Of a stretch of DNA of 64,000 bases, positions 19,001 through 26,338 are shown piece by piece. Under the pieces are notes generated by a model. It did not search any database and was not told the DNA's origin. It worked only from the letters and a program-made list of their open reading frames with translations. The DNA is from Polyangiaceae bacterium (lineage in GTDB: Bacteria > Myxococcota_A > Polyangia > Polyangiales > Polyangiaceae), in assembly GCA_019637295.1 (NCBI GenBank), contig JAHBVX010000003.1, forward strand, positions 744,001 to 808,000. Direction: 5' to 3'. A program made the position numbers and the translations under genes. The stretch's first letter is position 1. Every line of letters begins with the position of its first letter.

Positions 19001-20168
19001 CTTCATCCGAGTCGGGACGAGCGAGGAGCGCTGCGCTCCAGGCGTCGACGGCTCGCTCGGGACTCGACAACGCGCCATCATAGAGTCGGCCCAGCGCCGT
19101 GAAAGCGTCGTGACGCTCGAGCGCGGGCAGGGCGGGCGCGCACAGCTCGAGGTGAGCTGCGAGCACTTCGTTGAGCCCTGCGCGCTCGAGCACACGATGA
19201 AACGCGCGGGTGTGCGAGTCCGCGTCGTCCGTGAAGCGCGTCGCGCCGGTCTCCGCGTCCAGACCGGCGTCGAGGGCCGCCCCGAGCGCGGCAGGGACGT
19301 CATCGGCCTCGAGCGCGGCGCGCAGCCGCGCGAGATGAACGGCGCGGCCGCGATCCCCGCTGGCGCGAGCGTGCTCGCGCAGGACCTCGTCTGCGGCGGC
19401 GGCGCGCCCGCGAGCACGAAGCACGTGAGCGAGCCGCTGCGCGGGCACCGGCTCGGTCGGCGCCACCTCGAACGCGCGCAGCAGATCCTCGAACGCACCC
19501 GCCCGATCCCCGTCTTTCTCGCGGCGGCGCGCGCCCTCCAGGTAGGCCTCGGCGGCTCGCGCGGGGGACACCTCACCGGGCGCCCAGGTGCCGAGGCTGC
19601 CGAGCAGCTCGGGCGCTACCGCGTCGGTCGGCTCCGACCGCGCCGCGTCGAAGAAGGCGTCGGCAGCACGGCCCGCCATGCCCGCACGCCCGAAGAGCAC
19701 GCCCATGCGCGTCAGGCGAGCCCCGGCCCCCGTCCCCGCGGGCAAGGACTCGAGGGTCTGCGCGGCGAGCGCGGACTCGCCGAGCACGGAGAGCCACTGT
19801 GAGAGCTCTTCCCTCAGCAGGGGATCGTCGCCGAGGAGCAGCGCGTGGCGCGCGAGCTTGATGGCCTCGTCGAGCTCGGTGCCGCGCGCGACGAGCGCGC
19901 GCGCCAGCGCAGCGGACGCTTGACGTTCTCCGTCCCCGTCCCCGGACAACCGGCACGCGCGAACCCGCGCGCGATGGAACGCGAGCTCCGCGCGCGGTCC
20001 AGTGCGGCGCGGCGTGGGCGCGTCGAGTGTCAACACCTCGAGCTGCAACGTCGCCGCCGACCGTGGCCCCTCGCGATTGCCCCACTCGGGCGGCGGCAAC
20101 GTGCGCATCGCAGGCGGCTCGACTTCGGGCGGCGTGCCGTCACGACGGGTCAAGGGCGGAGGGCTCAT
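13008..20168 (-). CDS. Giant TPR-like helical-repeat protein (2386 residues)
   Basis: No signal peptide or membrane helix is visible, so it is probably cytoplasmic. After a Pro-rich N-terminus (about 1-60), most of the chain to about residue 1950 is Ala/Leu/Arg/Glu-rich helical hairpins of TPR type with the recurring G-x-x-x-x-A-x-x-x-x-x-x-A spacing. A low-complexity Pro/Ser/Arg linker (about 1960-2060) follows. The last 300 residues form a globular domain with FRDVVAPGCEALALVWEG, LGRTYSSVARSLGL and YHLAMMLTAALPEH that I do not recognise. I placed the start at ATG 20168, the first with a repeat-protein-like N-terminus. It is probably a scaffold (inference). Confidence 0.78.
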   Translation of the reverse strand: MSPPPLTRRDGTPPEVEPPAMRTLPPPEWGNREGPRSAATLQLEVLTLDAPTPRRTGPRAELAFHRARVRACRLSGDGDGERQASAALARALVARGTELDEAIKLARHALLLGDDPLLREELSQWLSVLGESALAAQTLESLPAGTGAGARLTRMGVLFGRAGMAGRAADAFFDAARSEPTDAVAPELLGSLGTWAPGEVSPARAAEAYLEGARRREKDGDRAGAFEDLLRAFEVAPTEPVPAQRLAHVLRARGRAAAADEVLREHARASGDRGRAVHLARLRAALEADDVPAALGAALDAGLDAETGATRFTDDADSHTRAFHRVLERAGLNEVLAAHLELCAPALPALERHDAFTALGRLYDGALSSPERAVDAWSAALLARPDSDEARASLLEHASGRIDPWLIAEGLVLAVAENPAREGTRRLAADLALLAEGSLDAPRLALWALDRADVDAAELAARRARLLPRAEADERAIAGLSAALAERSGDERRSTLEELAALLLEDPAAAPQLESALEELVALAPERIELQGRLRRSLGRGGRGAELEAHLRRLLAEVPPGLSEETLRVDLARARALRGDLVDAFEWLQPLLRDTGTHSRGLSLALLLAARRDDSVERARSLLRLAAPLTASLRAVLCAVAAEALLDAGDVEGASDAAEQARRADPTQPRPVALLAQVALRQSPSRKSAEALERALGVIVPRGPLCEALAEAHEALGDAPMALVWTQRWLALRPGDPRAARTLLGRVTESGDALRLSDAMSWLLSQPQPVAEMSPLLGALLLRLAELDPPRAAGIARRALDVLGPRVSELTDAVLSVADAASEPGLALTVLERRLATAPSTERSGLLVELIRRRRLASDVDGAGRALARYAKQPGETPELDALLESAPLPRSGDGDLALLEARAEAGLRAVPLDALESAQRFRELGAGLWDLAGDVEGAVSAWERAAGLDGERGLTRFARDLLSFAGQGEALIRLQAYAKRQEDPRQASKGYAVAAMVALGAGESRAALSLAEAALDLDASRADVLAIAERAASAADGETLERIYERLANAALGCYGERAVHYRAARLFERREEPLRALGHAVRAFEAVPGEGVTFVVMTRLAERTGQATEVVRALERIATTEARPHARAEWLKRAAGLSGAGAEGARQRVDVLLRALAVEPDRATLESLGAAARELVATSPEARETVELRVRRAIEVLLSRVDGPEGARAGVASAALALDLLGDADFAFDALDRAISNDADVDEYRDLVPRAPDFARLEARGRGWVERVVQMSSDRYANSGRALLEFAAELGGLLDAPRSRAVLLVAAAERDPDDGELVRRATVAAEEAGETEALSRVVSVVPSAARIANLLESARAAESSGDISNALEFFEHVRDDTESSESERGLARERLRELYARAGRRDALESLLVGDLEREGLTPEERAKTARDLAALVAARGAPERALTILSRMASTLGDHAGLLADMETLARQAGDKHARADALGRLVPLLPGAERLNMLRELAGLLEELGDAHGALARHREVLEADPRDLAALSALERDAERRSDWDALIELMARRAAHAARVDEVRRIRLRRASVLEQRLGRAQDAMRELEALVAATGDHHAVLRVLADLHQRLGAPARAAQLWMRASACTTDRREAADAVLKAARAELAAGDAAAARRVLEGLEAWAEPTAEVLALRVELERRDGDPASLATALDEYASLSPGTSPERGALLLEAARAFDALGELEEAALRAQRAALLAPESAEAQLMARRLEYRMRGPGDATEARVTVAELRVLDATQLNPEQLELRTFLLAEALDVALGAGAGLRELTAARTSLGLRPLIAVGLAERSAASGELRIALEAFDAALSGDLQDLRSRGELALSAARAARDAGESGRASSWVELALADEATRPRALELQTALLGDRRLIREGVLSERSSESSPRLRALRPSVRPPPKPGASGPAARGAVPVVVEQRADDAIAHDARAEPDDVVVAPASEAGIGAQTQRSVSSHPEPKARPSSAPPPPPRVSRIMPAVSDTEERLVEELQGGSLDAGLELMEQLERRDARSHDLVAVARRVVALAPAEPGLLRRLHRAAAADRDPAYARAIEHALHAVDPSAAPVEPPALAEQPENPEAVRALLFRDVVAPGCEALALVWEGATHVFRRDPSTYGVTGLERVPFGAPTALGRTYSSVARSLGLGRTPVYQRRSTGPVTLSVALLSTPAVVLAGDVTRESLALGYHLAMMLTAALPEHVLLFGAPEAQTRGVLRALALTFGSPATKDPSLLSSVAHLAEVLWESIPTRSQRRLRELCEDARTTDFDAVMSSARRAVRRAGLFACGDLPTALREVAQEEGLPPLSSPEGVRKAVAGSDALADLFRLATSAEYAHIRWRDGRGPGWPGAP

Positions 20169-20238
20169 GAGGCAGGGTGGTGGGCGGATGAACCCGCCAC
20201 GGGGAACGGATTTGTCACACACTATATCCAAAGCGGGC

Positions 20239-20267
20239 TTGTCCCGACCCCACCTTGGGTCTAGCCT
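20239..20267 (+). promoter_or_regulatory. Promoter upstream of the TPR/PEGA gene
   Basis: TTGTCC (20239-20244), a 17-bp spacer and TAGCCT (20262-20267). A leader of about 35 nt with SD GGGAGG near 20295 precedes ATG 20309. Confidence 0.4.
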
Positions 20268-20308
20268 CGGCTCACGCGCTGGCCCCACGGGGTCAGGGAG
20301 GCTGACCC

Positions 20309-21334
20309 ATGAGAAATAGTTCGGTTTTTGTGAGCTTTCCCTTGATGCTGGCGCTCGCCATCGGCGGCGCGGCCGTCGTGTCCGCCCCCGCTAGCGCCGT
20401 GGCCCAGGCCGCGGCGCCCGACAAGAAGACCCGGGACGCCGCCCGCAAGCACTACGCCGACGGCGAGAAGGCGTTCGACGCGGGCAAGTTCGCCGAGGCC
20501 CACGAGCTGTTCAAGAAGGCCAACGAGCTCATCCCCTCGGCCCACGCCGAGTACTGGATCGCGATGGCGCTCGACAAGCAAGGCAAGGAAGGGGAGGCCA
20601 CCGCCGCCCTCGAGCAGTTCCTCGCCAACCCGAGCAAAGACAAGGCCGGAGCGGACCGCGTCAAGGAAGCGGAAGACCGCCTCGCCGAGCTCAAGGCCAA
20701 GCAGACCGGCGAGGTCAACGTGATCACCTCTCCCGCGGGCGCGGCCATCAGCGTCGATGGCCAGCCGCAGATGGGTGAGGCCCCCATGATCGTCCGGATC
20801 GCGCCGGGCAAGCGGATCGTCTCGATCAGCTCACCTGGCTACAAGGACGTGGAGCGCGAGGTCGAGGTCAAGGCCGGTGAGCGCCTCGATCTCAACGTCA
20901 CCCTCGAGCTGTCCGAGCCCCCGCCCGAGCCAGCGCCCGTGCCGGAGCCCGTGGCCCCGGCCCCGGAGCCGCCCCCTCCCCCGACGCCGAAGAGCAAGGT
21001 GCCCGCGTACGTGACGCTCGGCATCGCGGGTGCCAGCACGCTGGTCGGCACCTTCTTCGGGATCAAGGCGCTCAGCGCCAAGGGCGAGTTCAACGACAAG
21101 CCCACCGCGGACAAGGCGGACGACGTGGAGCGCAACGCGCTCATCGCCGACATGGCTTTCGGCGTGGCCATCACCCTCGGCGTCACCGGCATCGTGCTGC
21201 TCACCAGCGACGACAGCGGCGAAGAGAAGGCTCAGCGGGCTCGGCGGGCGGTCACCGGGTCGCGGCCCAAGCTGCGCATTGCGCCCGTGATCGCTCCTAC
21301 TGTCGGCGGAGCCGCCGCGCAGCTGACCTTCTGA
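20309..21334 (+). CDS. Exported TPR and PEGA domain protein
   Basis: This 341-residue protein has a Sec signal (hydrophobic to about residue 35, AVAQAAA cleavage region) and a TPR-like region at about 45-125 (HYADGEKAFDAGKFAEAHELF). A PEGA domain follows (about 133-200; GEVNVITSPAGAAISVDG ... IAPGKRIVSISSPGY). Then come a Pro/Glu-rich linker, two hydrophobic helices (about 233-248 and 278-297) and a short tail ending QLTF. PEGA domains are linked to surface-layer or cell-wall contacts. This is a widespread myxobacterial architecture; partners are unknown. It converges with thrC, with 14 bp between the two stops. Confidence 0.85.
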   Translation: MRNSSVFVSFPLMLALAIGGAAVVSAPASAVAQAAAPDKKTRDAARKHYADGEKAFDAGKFAEAHELFKKANELIPSAHAEYWIAMALDKQGKEGEATAALEQFLANPSKDKAGADRVKEAEDRLAELKAKQTGEVNVITSPAGAAISVDGQPQMGEAPMIVRIAPGKRIVSISSPGYKDVEREVEVKAGERLDLNVTLELSEPPPEPAPVPEPVAPAPEPPPPPTPKSKVPAYVTLGIAGASTLVGTFFGIKALSAKGEFNDKPTADKADDVERNALIADMAFGVAITLGVTGIVLLTSDDSGEEKAQRARRAVTGSRPKLRIAPVIAPTVGGAAAQLTF

Positions 21335-21348
21335 GTCGGGAGCTCGAG

Positions 21349-22671
21349 CTAGAACCGCGCGTTGATCGCGTCGACCACCTGCCCGAAGTCCGGCGGCAGG
21401 GTGAGCGGCGGGTTCTTCGCGTGTGAGACGACGCCCGGGATCTGACCGTCGTGATAGCGGGTCTTGAACTCGGTGAACTTCAAGCCATTGGCGGTCGAGA
21501 CGCACACCACACGCTCACCGGGCGCGATCGTGCCGCGCGCCACGAGCTTCTCGAGGGCAGCCAGGGCCACCGCCGTGTGCGGGCAGGTGTACATGCCGGT
21601 GCGGTCCGCGCGCGCGGCGGCGTCCGCCAACTCCTGCTCGCTGGCTTGTTCGACGATCCCATTCATGGCGTGAAGGGCCCGCAGGGCGCGGGGAGCGCTG
21701 ACCGGGTTGCCGATCTGGATGGCGGTGGCTTGGGTGGGCTGCGCCTGCATCGGGGTCACCTCGCGCTCGCCCGCCGACCACGCGCGATACAGGGGGTTGG
21801 CCTGCTCGGCCTGCGCCATCACCAGCCGAGGGAAGCGGTCGATGAGGCCGAGTGCCTTCATCATCTCGAAGCCTGCGTGAATGGCCGAAGCGTTGCCCAG
21901 GTTCCCACTCGGCAGGATGATCCAGTCCGGCACCTGCCAGTCGAGCTGCTGAACGATCTCGATCCCGACGGTCTTCTGCCCCTCGAGACGTAGCGCGTTC
22001 ATGCTGTTGGCCAGGTAGACGATCCCTTCCTCCGCCAGCCGCTTGACGATGGCCATGCAACCGTCGAAGTCCGTGTCGAGCCCGAGGACGAGCGCGCCGT
22101 GCGCGATGGGTTGCACCAGCTGTCCGGTGGAGATCTTGCCGCGGGGCAGGAGCACCACCACGGGCAGCTCCGCCGCTGCGCCATAGGCCGCGAGCGCAGC
22201 GCTGGTGTCACCCGTCGACGCGCACGCGACCGCCTTGACTTGGAGCCCCTGCTGCATGGCCAGACGCACCACGCTGACGAGCACGGTCATGCCCAAATCC
22301 TTGAAGGAGCCGCTGTGGCTGTTGCCGCACAGCTTGACCCACAGGTCGCTCAGCCCAAGCGTCTTGCCATAGCGCTCGGCCCAGAACAGGTTGGTGCCAC
22401 CCTCGTACATGCTGACGATCAGCTCGTCCGGCACGACGGGCATCACCCACTCCTTCTTGCCCCAGACCCCGGACCCGTATGGCCACTGTGTCTTCATGTA
22501 CCGAGAGTCGAACAGCTGCCGCCACTCGTCGCCGCTGAGCCGCGCGAGGGCGTCCATGTCGTGGGCGACCTCGAGCAGCCCGCCGCAGCGGGGGCAGCGG
22601 TAGACGGCGCGAGTGACCGGGAAGCTCTCGTCGCAGCCGGAGAAGCAGCGCAGGGTGGCGTTGGGAGACAC
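21349..22671 (-). CDS. thrC: Threonine synthase
   Basis: This 440-residue PLP enzyme of fold type II converts O-phosphohomoserine to threonine. An N-terminal zinc-ribbon-like segment (CFSGC ... CPRCGG) precedes the catalytic domain. PLP Lys is in SGSFKDLGM (about residue 124); [32 protein letters not shown] and [17 protein letters not shown] are typical for the family. The GTG start lies 8 nt downstream of a TATAGT hexamer and lacks an SD, suggesting a leaderless mRNA. Confidence 0.93.
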   Translation of the reverse strand: MSPNATLRCFSGCDESFPVTRAVYRCPRCGGLLEVAHDMDALARLSGDEWRQLFDSRYMKTQWPYGSGVWGKKEWVMPVVPDELIVSMYEGGTNLFWAERYGKTLGLSDLWVKLCGNSHSGSFKDLGMTVLVSVVRLAMQQGLQVKAVACASTGDTSAALAAYGAAAELPVVVLLPRGKISTGQLVQPIAHGALVLGLDTDFDGCMAIVKRLAEEGIVYLANSMNALRLEGQKTVGIEIVQQLDWQVPDWIILPSGNLGNASAIHAGFEMMKALGLIDRFPRLVMAQAEQANPLYRAWSAGEREVTPMQAQPTQATAIQIGNPVSAPRALRALHAMNGIVEQASEQELADAAARADRTGMYTCPHTAVALAALEKLVARGTIAPGERVVCVSTANGLKFTEFKTRYHDGQIPGVVSHAKNPPLTLPPDFGQVVDAINARF

Positions 22672-22679
22672 GGCGCGCG

Positions 22680-22685
22680 ACTATA
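22680..22685 (-). promoter_or_regulatory. TATAGT -10-like hexamer of thrC
   Basis: TATAGT on the minus strand ends 8 nt before the GTG start at 22671. No -35 at the normal distance. Confidence 0.4.
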
Positions 22686-22710
22686 GCGGAACCCGACGAC
22701 GCAATGCGCG

Positions 22711-22739
22711 TTGACGATCCTGACGCTTCGAGCTACCCG
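22711..22739 (+). promoter_or_regulatory. Promoter of the CDP-alcohol phosphotransferase gene
   Basis: TTGACG (22711-22716), a 17-bp spacer and TACCCG (22734-22739), 10 nt before ATG 22750. The -35 is strong, the -10 weak. Confidence 0.35.
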
Positions 22740-22749
22740 CGGCCTACGC

Positions 22750-23853
22750 ATGACGGCAGCTTGGGTCTTGGTGCTGGACGCACCGTCGGGCGACGCGAGC
22801 CGCCGAGTCGGTGGGCTGCCGCTCGCGCTGCGCCTCGCCCTCGACGCGCAAGCCGGTGGAGCTAGCGCGGTCGTGGCCGCCGCGGAGGCCCCGTTTCGCC
22901 CCGTTCTGGACGACCCCCGGCTGAAGCTCCCGCTCCGCTCCGAGCGCGACGCTGGCGCTCGGGCCGTCTGCATCGCGGCCAACACCGTGATCCACCGGCA
23001 GCTCCTCGGGCGCCTCGCGAAGAGCGGCGAGCTGCCGCTGCCGCCGGCCACCCGAGCTCTCAAGGAGGAGCCCTTCGGCTCGCATCACGTGCCGTTCGGC
23101 TTCGAGCCCATCGAGGTGGTGGATGACGAGTCGGCCGGGCGCGCCGAGCGCGCGCTGTTTCGCGCGCTGCGCAAGCCTCAAGACGGGTGGACGTCGACGC
23201 ACCTGAATCGACACGTCTCACTGGCCATCTCACGCCTGCTCGTCCGCACGCCGCTGCGGCCCAATCAGCTGTCCGTCGTGATTCTGGCCGTTGGTTTGCT
23301 CGGCGCGTGGCTGGCGTCCCGCGGCGGGCACGCCGCCATCGCCGTCGGTGCGACCCTGTTTCAGCTGCAGAGCATCCTCGACGGCTGCGACGGCGAGATG
23401 AGCCGCGTGACGTACCGCGGTTCGCTGCTCGGCGAGTGGCTCGACACCATCGGCGACGATCTGACCAACTACGGCTTCTTCGCTGGCGCCGCGCTCGGAC
23501 TGTACCGTGACGGCGGGCAGCTCGCGTATCTGGTCGCTGGCGCCATCACCGTGGGCTGCGGGCTCCTCGCCAGCGGGCTCGAGTATCGCTACCTGATCCG
23601 CATCGGCTCCGGGGACCTGCTCAAGTATCCGCTGAGCGCCGCGAGCGCGTCCGGCGACGGCTCGCTGTTCGGGCGCATCGCGCCCCTGTTCAAGCGAGAC
23701 ACGTTCGTGTTCGTGACCTGGGTCCTGGCGTGTCTGGGCGTCGTCGGACCGATGCTGTTCGTGTTCGCCGCGGGCGCGGTGGGGGTCTTGATCGGCGTGC
23801 TGGCCACCGAGCGGCGCCTGGCCCAGGAGCGACGCGCGCGGCCCGAGCGCTGA
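22750..23853 (+). CDS. CDP-alcohol phosphatidyltransferase with N-terminal nucleotidyltransferase-like domain
   Basis: This 367-residue protein has a C-terminal polytopic domain (about 150-360) with the complete CDP-alcohol phosphotransferase motif D-x2-DG-x2-SR-x8-G-x3-D-x3-D, read from ILDGCDGEMSR to GEWLDTIGDD. It should transfer a phospho-alcohol from a CDP-linked donor to a second alcohol in the membrane, as in phospholipid or inositol-phosphate synthesis. The N-terminal 145 residues resemble a decayed sugar-nucleotidyltransferase (RRVGGLPLALRLALDAQAGG) without a clear Gly-rich nucleotide loop, recalling bifunctional inositol-phosphate cytidylyltransferase/transferase proteins. The substrate is not readable. 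ATG 22750 is preferred over a TTG that is really the -35 box. Confidence 0.82.
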   Translation: MTAAWVLVLDAPSGDASRRVGGLPLALRLALDAQAGGASAVVAAAEAPFRPVLDDPRLKLPLRSERDAGARAVCIAANTVIHRQLLGRLAKSGELPLPPATRALKEEPFGSHHVPFGFEPIEVVDDESAGRAERALFRALRKPQDGWTSTHLNRHVSLAISRLLVRTPLRPNQLSVVILAVGLLGAWLASRGGHAAIAVGATLFQLQSILDGCDGEMSRVTYRGSLLGEWLDTIGDDLTNYGFFAGAALGLYRDGGQLAYLVAGAITVGCGLLASGLEYRYLIRIGSGDLLKYPLSAASASGDGSLFGRIAPLFKRDTFVFVTWVLACLGVVGPMLFVFAAGAVGVLIGVLATERRLAQERRARPER

Positions 23854-23945
23854 GCCAGAACCCACGGCGACGCGACGCACCCGTCGCTGTCCGACGCGTT
23901 CGCCCGCGAGCGCCCGCTTGACGCGGGGTAGAAAGGTGTCACCAA

Positions 23946-24935
23946 ATGGTCGGGATGACGAAGGCCACGGTTGGGTTGACGCTGCTCGCCTCGCTCGCGC
24001 TCCTGGTGAGCTGCGGCGGGGACGACTCGGTGACGTTCACGGGAACTGACGGCTCGACCGGCGCGACGGGAGGCAGCAGCGCTGGCGGCTCGGGGGGCTC
24101 GGGCGCAGGCGCAGGCGGCAGCGGCGCAGGCGCAGGCGCAGGCGGCAGCGGCGCAGGCGCAGGCGGCAACGGCGCAAGCGCCGGGAGCGGAGCCGCGAGC
24201 GGCGGCAGCGCCGGCGCGTCCGGTGGCGCTGCGGGCGCCAGCGGTGGCAGCGCCGGCGCCTCGGGTGGGGCCGCTGGCTCCGGCGGCTCCGCGACCGGAG
24301 GCGCCGCAGGCTCGGGGGGCGTGTCGACCGGCGGTTCCACGGGCACCGGCGGCGTCGCGACCGGAGGCACCGGCGGCGTCGCGACCGGAGGCACCGGCGG
24401 CGTCGCGACCGGAGGCACCGGCGGCGTCGCGACCGGAGGCACCGGCGGCGTCGCGACCGGAGGCACCGGCGGCGGCACCGGCATCAGCTGCCAGTCGAAC
24501 GCCCAGTGCAAAGACAGCGACTTCTGCGCCAAGACCAGCTGCAACTCAGCCAACGGCACGTGCACGCCTCGCCCGGTCTCGTGCGCGGACAACGAGAGCC
24601 CCGTGTGCGGTTGCGACGGCATCTCCTACTGGAACGACTGCCTGCGTCAGCAGTACGGCGTGGCCTCCCTGCGCAGCAACTCCGCGTGCATGGGGTTCGA
24701 CGCCGCTGGCTGCGGGCTCACGTCCTGTCCGTCGGCGGACGCCTCCTGCGCCACGCTCCGCAGCAGCTCCCTGGGCTGCCTCGCCCTCGGCGGTGGCGTG
24801 TGCTGGATGGTGCCCAAGTCCTGCCCGACCGCTCCGAAGACGTACCGTCGCTGCGGCACGAGCAGCTCGTGCGCCTCCAAGTGTGAGGCCATCAAGTCCC
24901 AGCAGGAACACCACGCCGATAACACGTGCAGCTGA
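23946..24935 (+). CDS. Gly/Ser-rich lipoprotein with Kazal-like Cys-rich domain
   Basis: This 329-residue lipoprotein has a signal ending LLVSCGGDD (Cys near 24). A long Gly/Ala/Ser/Thr linker (about 35-178) follows, made largely of GAGAGGS and TGGVATGG repeats, and then a Cys-rich C-terminal part. The segment ESPVCGCDGISYWNDC matches a Kazal-type (serine-protease-inhibitor-like) disulfide pattern; about 17 cysteines are present downstream of the linker. It is probably displayed on the cell surface on a flexible tether. SD-like GAAAGG lies 9 nt upstream of the ATG. The linker DNA contains five perfect 24-bp repeats. Confidence 0.78.
   Translation: MVGMTKATVGLTLLASLALLVSCGGDDSVTFTGTDGSTGATGGSSAGGSGGSGAGAGGSGAGAGAGGSGAGAGGNGASAGSGAASGGSAGASGGAAGASGGSAGASGGAAGSGGSATGGAAGSGGVSTGGSTGTGGVATGGTGGVATGGTGGVATGGTGGVATGGTGGVATGGTGGGTGISCQSNAQCKDSDFCAKTSCNSANGTCTPRPVSCADNESPVCGCDGISYWNDCLRQQYGVASLRSNSACMGFDAAGCGLTSCPSADASCATLRSSSLGCLALGGGVCWMVPKSCPTAPKTYRRCGTSSSCASKCEAIKSQQEHHADNTCS
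24342..24461 (+). repeat. Five perfect 24-bp tandem repeats in a lipoprotein linker
   Basis: The unit GGCACCGGCGGCGTCGCGAC+CGGA (24 bp, encoding GTGGVATG) repeats five times without a mismatch, followed by a partial unit. Because the unit is a multiple of three, length changes would keep the frame. Confidence 0.93.
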
Positions 24936-24963
24936 AGCGCGCGCCGTGGGATGGCTGCAGCCG

Positions 24964-25800
24964 ATGACTCGCCTGACGGTGTCGTGGTTCGCGCTGGTGC
25001 TGGCGAGCTGCGCCAAGGATCCACCCCCGCCCCCGGAGCGAACCGAGCCCTGGCAGAACGTCCCGACCACGGCGCCCAAGGGCGCCTTGGCTGCGCGCTT
25101 CGCGATCGAGGGTCGCTGCCAGGCGATCGTGACGCTGCCGGCGAAGGAAGAGACGCCGCGCGGCACCATTCGCGTGGCGCGCGGCGAGCTGCGCACTAAC
25201 CTGCTCGATCTCTCGACCACCACCGGCACCGTCGAGCTCGACGTCGCCTCCATCGCCATGGACCCGGTGAAGGGACAAGACGCGCTCGAGTCGACGCGCA
25301 TGGCGCGCAACTGGCTCAATGTAGGTGACAGTCGACCCGAAGCCGAGCGGGAGCGGCAGCGCTGGGCGAGGTTCGAGATCACGTCCGTCGAGGATCTGAG
25401 CCACTCGGACGCGTTCGAGGCGCGCGCGATCCGCGTGCCCCTGGCGATGGCCGACGGCCAGGCCACGAAGCTCGACGCCAGCGCGCCCTTCGAGGAGCTG
25501 CGGCGGATCCGGCTGACGGCGGTTGGCCGCCTGACGCTGCACGAGATCCGGGTCGAGAAGAAGGTGCCCCTCGAGCTCGAGCTGCGCTGGCAGCGACCCG
25601 CGGAAGGTCGCGAGCCGCCGACCGCGCTGCACATCAGGACCCGCAAACCCCTGGTCGTCACCCTCGCCGCACACGACATCGTGCCCCGAGACACGCGCGG
25701 GGAAGCGGTCACGGCGGATCAGAAGCTGCTCGGGGTCCGAGTCGGGCGCGAGGCCCGCGTGGAGATCTCGCTCGAGGCGCGGCGCCTCGTCAGCGACTGA
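24964..25800 (+). CDS. YceI-like lipoprotein
   Basis: This 278-residue lipoprotein has the signal VSWFALVLASCAKD (Cys near 16). The body resembles the YceI-like lipocalin fold, proteins that bind isoprenoid or amphiphilic ligands. Visible features are RFAIEGRCQAIVTLPAKEE, GTVELDVASIAMDP, DALESTRMARNWL and WARFEITSVEDL, though it is longer than classical YceI (about 190 residues). It lies 28 bp after the Kazal-like lipoprotein and 119 bp before the MNIO-RiPP precursor. A second YceI-like lipoprotein is at 56695-57351. The ATG start was chosen for the signal peptide. Confidence 0.68.
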   Translation: MTRLTVSWFALVLASCAKDPPPPPERTEPWQNVPTTAPKGALAARFAIEGRCQAIVTLPAKEETPRGTIRVARGELRTNLLDLSTTTGTVELDVASIAMDPVKGQDALESTRMARNWLNVGDSRPEAERERQRWARFEITSVEDLSHSDAFEARAIRVPLAMADGQATKLDASAPFEELRRIRLTAVGRLTLHEIRVEKKVPLELELRWQRPAEGREPPTALHIRTRKPLVVTLAAHDIVPRDTRGEAVTADQKLLGVRVGREARVEISLEARRLVSD

Positions 25801-25905
25801 AACCTCCGCCCCCGGGCGGCGTAGTGTGAGCGGTGGCCACGGTTCAAGGGAAATCCGAGCCACTTTCCGAACCGCCCCGCCGGGTGGGTCGTAGTACAGT
25901 TCTTC

Positions 25906-25912
25906 GAAGGAG
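25906..25912 (+). promoter_or_regulatory. Strong RBS of the RiPP precursor gene
   Basis: GAAGGAG, 7 nt before ATG 25920, is one of the best Shine-Dalgarno sequences in the window and fixes the start at the lipoprotein signal. TACAGT at 25895-25900 is a possible -10. Confidence 0.65.
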
Positions 25913-25919
25913 CACCCGA

Positions 25920-26303
25920 ATGTCTCAAAAGCTGTCTTTCTCGACCATCGCCGCCACCCTCGCCGCCCTTGGAGCCGTCGCTTGCGGCGGGGCCGCACCC
26001 GAAGCCGCCAGCCCGGTCGACGCGCAGGAGGTCCCTGCGGCGAGCGAGGAAGCCGAGCCCGACATGGCCGCGTCTGAAGAAGGCAACGCTTCGACGACGG
26101 AAGCGGTCGAGACCGCGCCGGCCGAGACGACGCCCGAGAGCGACGTCGCCGCCACCCCAGCGGTAGACCCCAAGGCCGGCGGCGCGAAGGCCTCCTGCGG
26201 GGCCGGGAGCTGCGGCGCGACGAAGAAGCCCGCCGCGAAGAAGCCCGCGCCCAAGAAGGCGGGCGGCGCGAAGGCGGCGTGTGGCGCCGGAACGTGCGGC
26301 TGA
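25920..26303 (+). CDS. MNIO-type RiPP precursor, lipoprotein bufferin/HvfA-like
   Basis: This 127-residue protein has a lipoprotein signal ending in a lipobox-like GAVACGG (Cys22), an acidic Ala/Glu/Pro/Thr linker (about 25-82), and a basic Lys/Ala/Pro-rich end carrying two copies of a Cys motif: KASCGAGSCG (Cys93, Cys98) and KAACGAGTCG (Cys121, Cys126) at the very C-terminus. It is followed directly by DUF692 (MNIO) and DUF2063 genes, the arrangement of bufferin/HvfABC operons. In characterised members, cysteines in CG-x-G-x-CG / EGKCG motifs are modified to copper-binding heterocycles. Here Ala replaces the usual Glu-Gly-Lys context, and the precursor seems lipid-anchored rather than released. 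Modification and metal binding are inference. Confidence 0.82.
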   Translation: MSQKLSFSTIAATLAALGAVACGGAAPEAASPVDAQEVPAASEEAEPDMAASEEGNASTTEAVETAPAETTPESDVAATPAVDPKAGGAKASCGAGSCGATKKPAAKKPAPKKAGGAKAACGAGTCG

Positions 26304-26338
26304 CGCCCCCGCCGCACACGTTCCGAACGAAGCAACCG

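Noticed and set aside
22711-22749. TTG start extending the CDP-alcohol phosphotransferase by 13 codons
   Set aside because: The TTGACG there forms a -35 box with 17-bp spacing, and the ATG at 22750 begins the natural N-terminal strand.
24342-24461. 24-bp repeats considered as CRISPR or iterons
   Set aside because: They are contiguous, in frame and encode a Gly-rich tether; no spacers and no replication gene.
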